Positions 61,752 through 64,000 of a stretch of 64,000 nucleotides of DNA are shown in pieces (within the stretch, counting starts at the first letter, position 1; each line of letters starts with the position of its first letter). A model generated the notes under the pieces. The model was not told the DNA's origin and made no database searches. It saw nothing but the letters and a program-made list of their open reading frames with translations. A program made the translations under genes and the position numbers. Source of the stretch: Bradyrhizobium manausense (GTDB lineage Bacteria > Pseudomonadota > Alphaproteobacteria > Rhizobiales > Xanthobacteraceae); assembly GCF_018129685.1 (NCBI RefSeq), contig NZ_JAFCLG010000013.1:82889-146888 (forward strand), given 5' to 3'.

Positions 61752-62816
61752 ATGTCCCAGCCCCCCGCATCTCATCTCTGGCCCGGCGTTCCGATGGCGT
61801 TGGCATCGGCCGTGTTGTTCGGCGCATCGGCCCCGCTCGCTAAAATTCTCTTGGGTTCGATAGCGCCGCAGATGCTCGCGGGCCTGCTTTACCTGGGGGC
61901 TGGGACAGGGCTGGCAGTTGTCCATCTTGGGCGTGCCGCTCTTGGCATTCCTGCGGCCGAGGCGGCATTGCGCAGAAGAGACCTACCTTGGCTGGCCGCC
62001 GTCGTGATTTTTGGCGGATGCGTGGCCCCGTTGCTGCTGATGTTAGGTCTACAGCAGACCTCCGCTTCATCTGGTTCATTGCTTCTCAACCTCGAAGGTC
62101 TGGCCACCATGGGCATCGCATGGTTGATCTTCAAGGAGAACGTGGACGGCCGCCTGTTGCTGGGAGCGTTGGCAATCGTAATTGGCGCGATGGTTCTGTC
62201 ATGGGATGGAAAAGGCATCAGGTTCGACGCCGGCGGCGGAATGATCGCCGGCGCCTGCCTGGCGTGGGGCCTCGACAACAATCTCACCCGCAAGCTTTCC
62301 TCCGCCGACCCGGTTGTCACGACCATGATCAAGGGGTTGGTGGCAGGAACCGTTAACGTCGGTTTGGCTCTTGTCGTTGGCTCCCCGCTTCCGTCTGCTT
62401 CTATTATCGGTGCTGCGGCCATGGTTGGCTTTCTGGGCGTCGGCGTAAGTCTAATTTTATTCGTGCTGGCGCTACGGCACCTCGGGACTGCGCGGACTGG
62501 GGCTTATTTTTCGTTGGCGCCGTTCATTGGAGCGGTTGTCGCGATCCTGCTTCTCGGTGAGCCACTCACGCTTCAGTTGGTGCTGGCCGGATTATTGATG
62601 GGCTGCGGTCTTTGGCGGCACCTGGCCGAGCGGCATGAGCACGATCACAAGCACGAGGTTCTGGAGCATGACCACAGCCACGTTCATGACGAGCATCACC
62701 AGCATCAACATGATGAAGCGATAGCGGAGCCGCATTCACATTGGCATCGCCACGAGCCGCTTCGCCACAAGCATCCGCACTATCCGGATCTACATCATCG
62801 ACATCGACACGGTTGA
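61752..62816 (+). CDS. EamA/DMT-family transporter with His-rich tail
   Basis: This 354-residue protein has ten membrane helices in two EamA repeats (VPMALASAVLFGASAPLAKI; GGMIAGACLAWGLDNNLTRK; RTGAYFSLAPFIGAVVAILL). From about residue 290 a cytosolic tail follows with some 24 histidines in 65 residues (ERHEHDHKHEV, HHQHQHDE, HHRHRHG), as in metal-binding loops of ZIP or CDF proteins. EamA proteins usually export small organic metabolites, so the tail suggests a metal substrate or metal-gated control. The interval 62817-63192 contains no gene I can support. Confidence 0.87.
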   Translation: MSQPPASHLWPGVPMALASAVLFGASAPLAKILLGSIAPQMLAGLLYLGAGTGLAVVHLGRAALGIPAAEAALRRRDLPWLAAVVIFGGCVAPLLLMLGLQQTSASSGSLLLNLEGLATMGIAWLIFKENVDGRLLLGALAIVIGAMVLSWDGKGIRFDAGGGMIAGACLAWGLDNNLTRKLSSADPVVTTMIKGLVAGTVNVGLALVVGSPLPSASIIGAAAMVGFLGVGVSLILFVLALRHLGTARTGAYFSLAPFIGAVVAILLLGEPLTLQLVLAGLLMGCGLWRHLAERHEHDHKHEVLEHDHSHVHDEHHQHQHDEAIAEPHSHWHRHEPLRHKHPHYPDLHHRHRHG

Positions 62817-63192
62817 GACTACGTCCGCCGTAGATAACATCTGCTTCGAGACCGCTCGGCCGATCGGGACGAAAATGTGATCCCTGCGGAAGTACGGCGC
62901 ACTGCCGCCGTGACTGATCCCCATAGACGTCGATTTTCCGGCTGCCACCCTCAGCCACCCCAGCTTGGCAATCCTTCGTCAGGGAACCATTTCTTGGGTG
63001 GATGATTAAATTTGCTTGGGGACCCGCGATCTCCCCACGAGGCGACATGCCCAAGTATCGCGTTTCGCACTTTGCGAGGCGCTTTTGCATGTCCAAAGCA
63101 CCACCTTTCCCGAGAAACTACCGAAATCGATCAATTGGCGCGGTCATGGCACGCGGCCGAAATAGCTTTGGGCGCGGAACAAGGAGTAGTTC

Positions 63193-64000
63193 ATGAAACA
63201 TCCGATCGCGCTGCTCGCGCTAAATGCCGCGCTGCTAATTTCACTGCCTGCCGGGGCTGCCGACATCGACTGGAAGAAGGTTGACACGGCACTTGGCAAG
63301 ACCGCGGCGGTATCCGGGGAGGTTCATCGCTATGGCCTGCCCCGGTCCGATCTGAAGGTGACGCTTGAGGGCGTATCCATCAAGCCGGCTTTTGCGCTTG
63401 GCGGTTGGGTTGCCTTCGCGCCGATGCACGGCGAAGCCATGCTGATGGGCGACCTGGTGTTGCTCGAAACCGAAATTACGCCGGTCATGACCAAGCTCCT
63501 CAACAGCGGTCTCGACATCACGGCTATCCACAATCATATCTTGCGCGCGTCGCCCGCGACTTTCTACATGCACGTGGGAGGCCACGGCAATCCTGAAAAG
63601 ATGGCATCTGCCCTCCATGAGGCCTTATCGTCGTCGAGCAAGACACCCTTTGATCCGGCGCCCACATCGCCGCCGCCGGCTCAGCCGATTGATCTCGATA
63701 TTGCCAAGCTGGACGCAATCATGATGGCCAAAGGTGCTGCCAACGGTGGCGTCTACCAGTTTAACATTCCGCGCCGTGATCCGCCTACCGAAGGCGGCAT
63801 GACCGTCGCCACGGCCATGGGCGGCGCCAATGCCATCAACTTCCAGCCCACCGGCGGCGGCAAGGCGGCAATCACGGGCGATTTTCTCGTCACGGGCGAC
63901 GAAGTGAACCCACTGATCCGTGCCCTGCGCGCCGGCGATATCGAGGTGACCGCTATCCACAGCCACATGCTTGATGAGCAGCCGCGGCTGTTCTTCATCC
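63193..64000 (+). CDS. DUF1259 (LppY/LpqO) periplasmic protein, 3' end outside window
   Basis: The frame starts at ATG 63193 with AAGGAG 6-7 bases upstream and is open to the right edge (269 residues). A signal peptide (KHPIALLALNAALLISLPAG, cleaved after GAA) is followed by two similar DUF1259 units, each with a conserved His pair: GLDITAIHNHIL (about residue 115) and GDIEVTAIHSHML (about residue 255). The His sites are probable metal ligands. The function is unknown; it occurs in stress and metal contexts. Confidence 0.88.
   Translation, partial: MKHPIALLALNAALLISLPAGAADIDWKKVDTALGKTAAVSGEVHRYGLPRSDLKVTLEGVSIKPAFALGGWVAFAPMHGEAMLMGDLVLLETEITPVMTKLLNSGLDITAIHNHILRASPATFYMHVGGHGNPEKMASALHEALSSSSKTPFDPAPTSPPPAQPIDLDIAKLDAIMMAKGAANGGVYQFNIPRRDPPTEGGMTVATAMGGANAINFQPTGGGKAAITGDFLVTGDEVNPLIRALRAGDIEVTAIHSHMLDEQPRLFFI

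Noticed and set aside
62566..63096. Antisense frame over the EamA tail and following gap
   Set aside because: The His-rich repeat DNA gives an open antisense frame by composition; no domain.
1..64000. CRISPR arrays, rRNA, tRNA, complete insertion sequences or integrases
   Set aside because: I saw no spaced direct repeats, RNA-gene landmarks or transposase/integrase motifs; weak cases would need a computed search.

Overview
The window is high-GC DNA with the look of an alphaproteobacterium of the Hyphomicrobiales, most likely a Nitrobacteraceae/Bradyrhizobium-type genome. The clues are an Omp25-like beta-barrel fused to an OprB-type porin, a perfect FixK/FNR box (TTGAT-N4-ATCAA), an ECF sigma factor paired with a NrsF/DUF1109 anti-sigma factor, and many small exported proteins of the kind seen in rhizobial genomes. 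This assignment is inferred from gene content only. No rRNA, tRNA, CRISPR array or complete insertion sequence was seen.

Left edge (1-4.2 kb): a defence-like cluster. It holds the end of an AAA_13-type ATPase with a Rad50-like Cys-x-x-Cys hook, a 205-residue protein with a HEPN-like R-x4-H motif, an XRE regulator, and a protein with an Abi/HEPN-like C-terminus. From 4.3 to 5.7 kb the DNA is decayed: remnants of a DUF5131 (Gp37/Gp68) gene and of a nucleoside phosphorylase, with AT-rich tandem palindromes between them. At 5.8-8.7 kb are a FixK-box-preceded membrane protein, a small exported protein, and a small-regulator / ECF sigma / NrsF operon.

The rest is a large metal-resistance island made of several operons. 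(i) cusCBA-type Cu(I)/Ag(I) efflux (8.7-16.0 kb, minus), with YtkA-like, Cys-rich and DUF411 partners. (ii) A DNA-acting protein of unknown type (16.3-17.6 kb). (iii) A copper storage/oxidation cluster (17.7-23.1 kb, minus): PilZ, cytochrome c, OpgC-like, two DUF305 proteins, a 16-Cys Csp-like protein and a DUF4396-multicopper oxidase fusion. (iv) A frameshifted FkbM methyltransferase. (v) A CusF / cupredoxin / CopA multicopper oxidase / TolC operon (24.4-29.0 kb), then csoR facing the copper P-type ATPase copA across a CsoR-like operator. (vi) A thioredoxin-reductase-like enzyme, a porin and a TPR protein. (vii) Two CDF exporters, an EncFtn-like ferritin, MgtC and a Zn/Cd/Pb P-type ATPase (37-43 kb). 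(viii) A czcCBA operon with a PII-like protein (43.8-49.9 kb). (ix) An Nramp-like and a ZIP-like transporter. (x) A Ni/Co-type operon (53.8-60 kb): InrS/RcnR-like regulator with its own palindromic operator, membrane fusion protein, RND pump, CDF. (xi) A MerT-like pair, a fluoride riboswitch with crcB, an EamA transporter with a His-rich tail, and the start of a DUF1259 gene.

Together the genes give layered handling of metals. P-type ATPases and CDFs move metal from cytoplasm to periplasm; three RND tripartite pumps move it out of the cell; multicopper oxidases, cupredoxin, CusF and Csp-like proteins oxidise, carry or store copper; local sensors (CsoR-like, InrS-like, riboswitch) switch the modules. 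The least explained items are the ATPase/HEPN pair, the DNA-acting protein at 16.3 kb, the shell-less EncFtn-like ferritin and the His-tailed EamA transporter.
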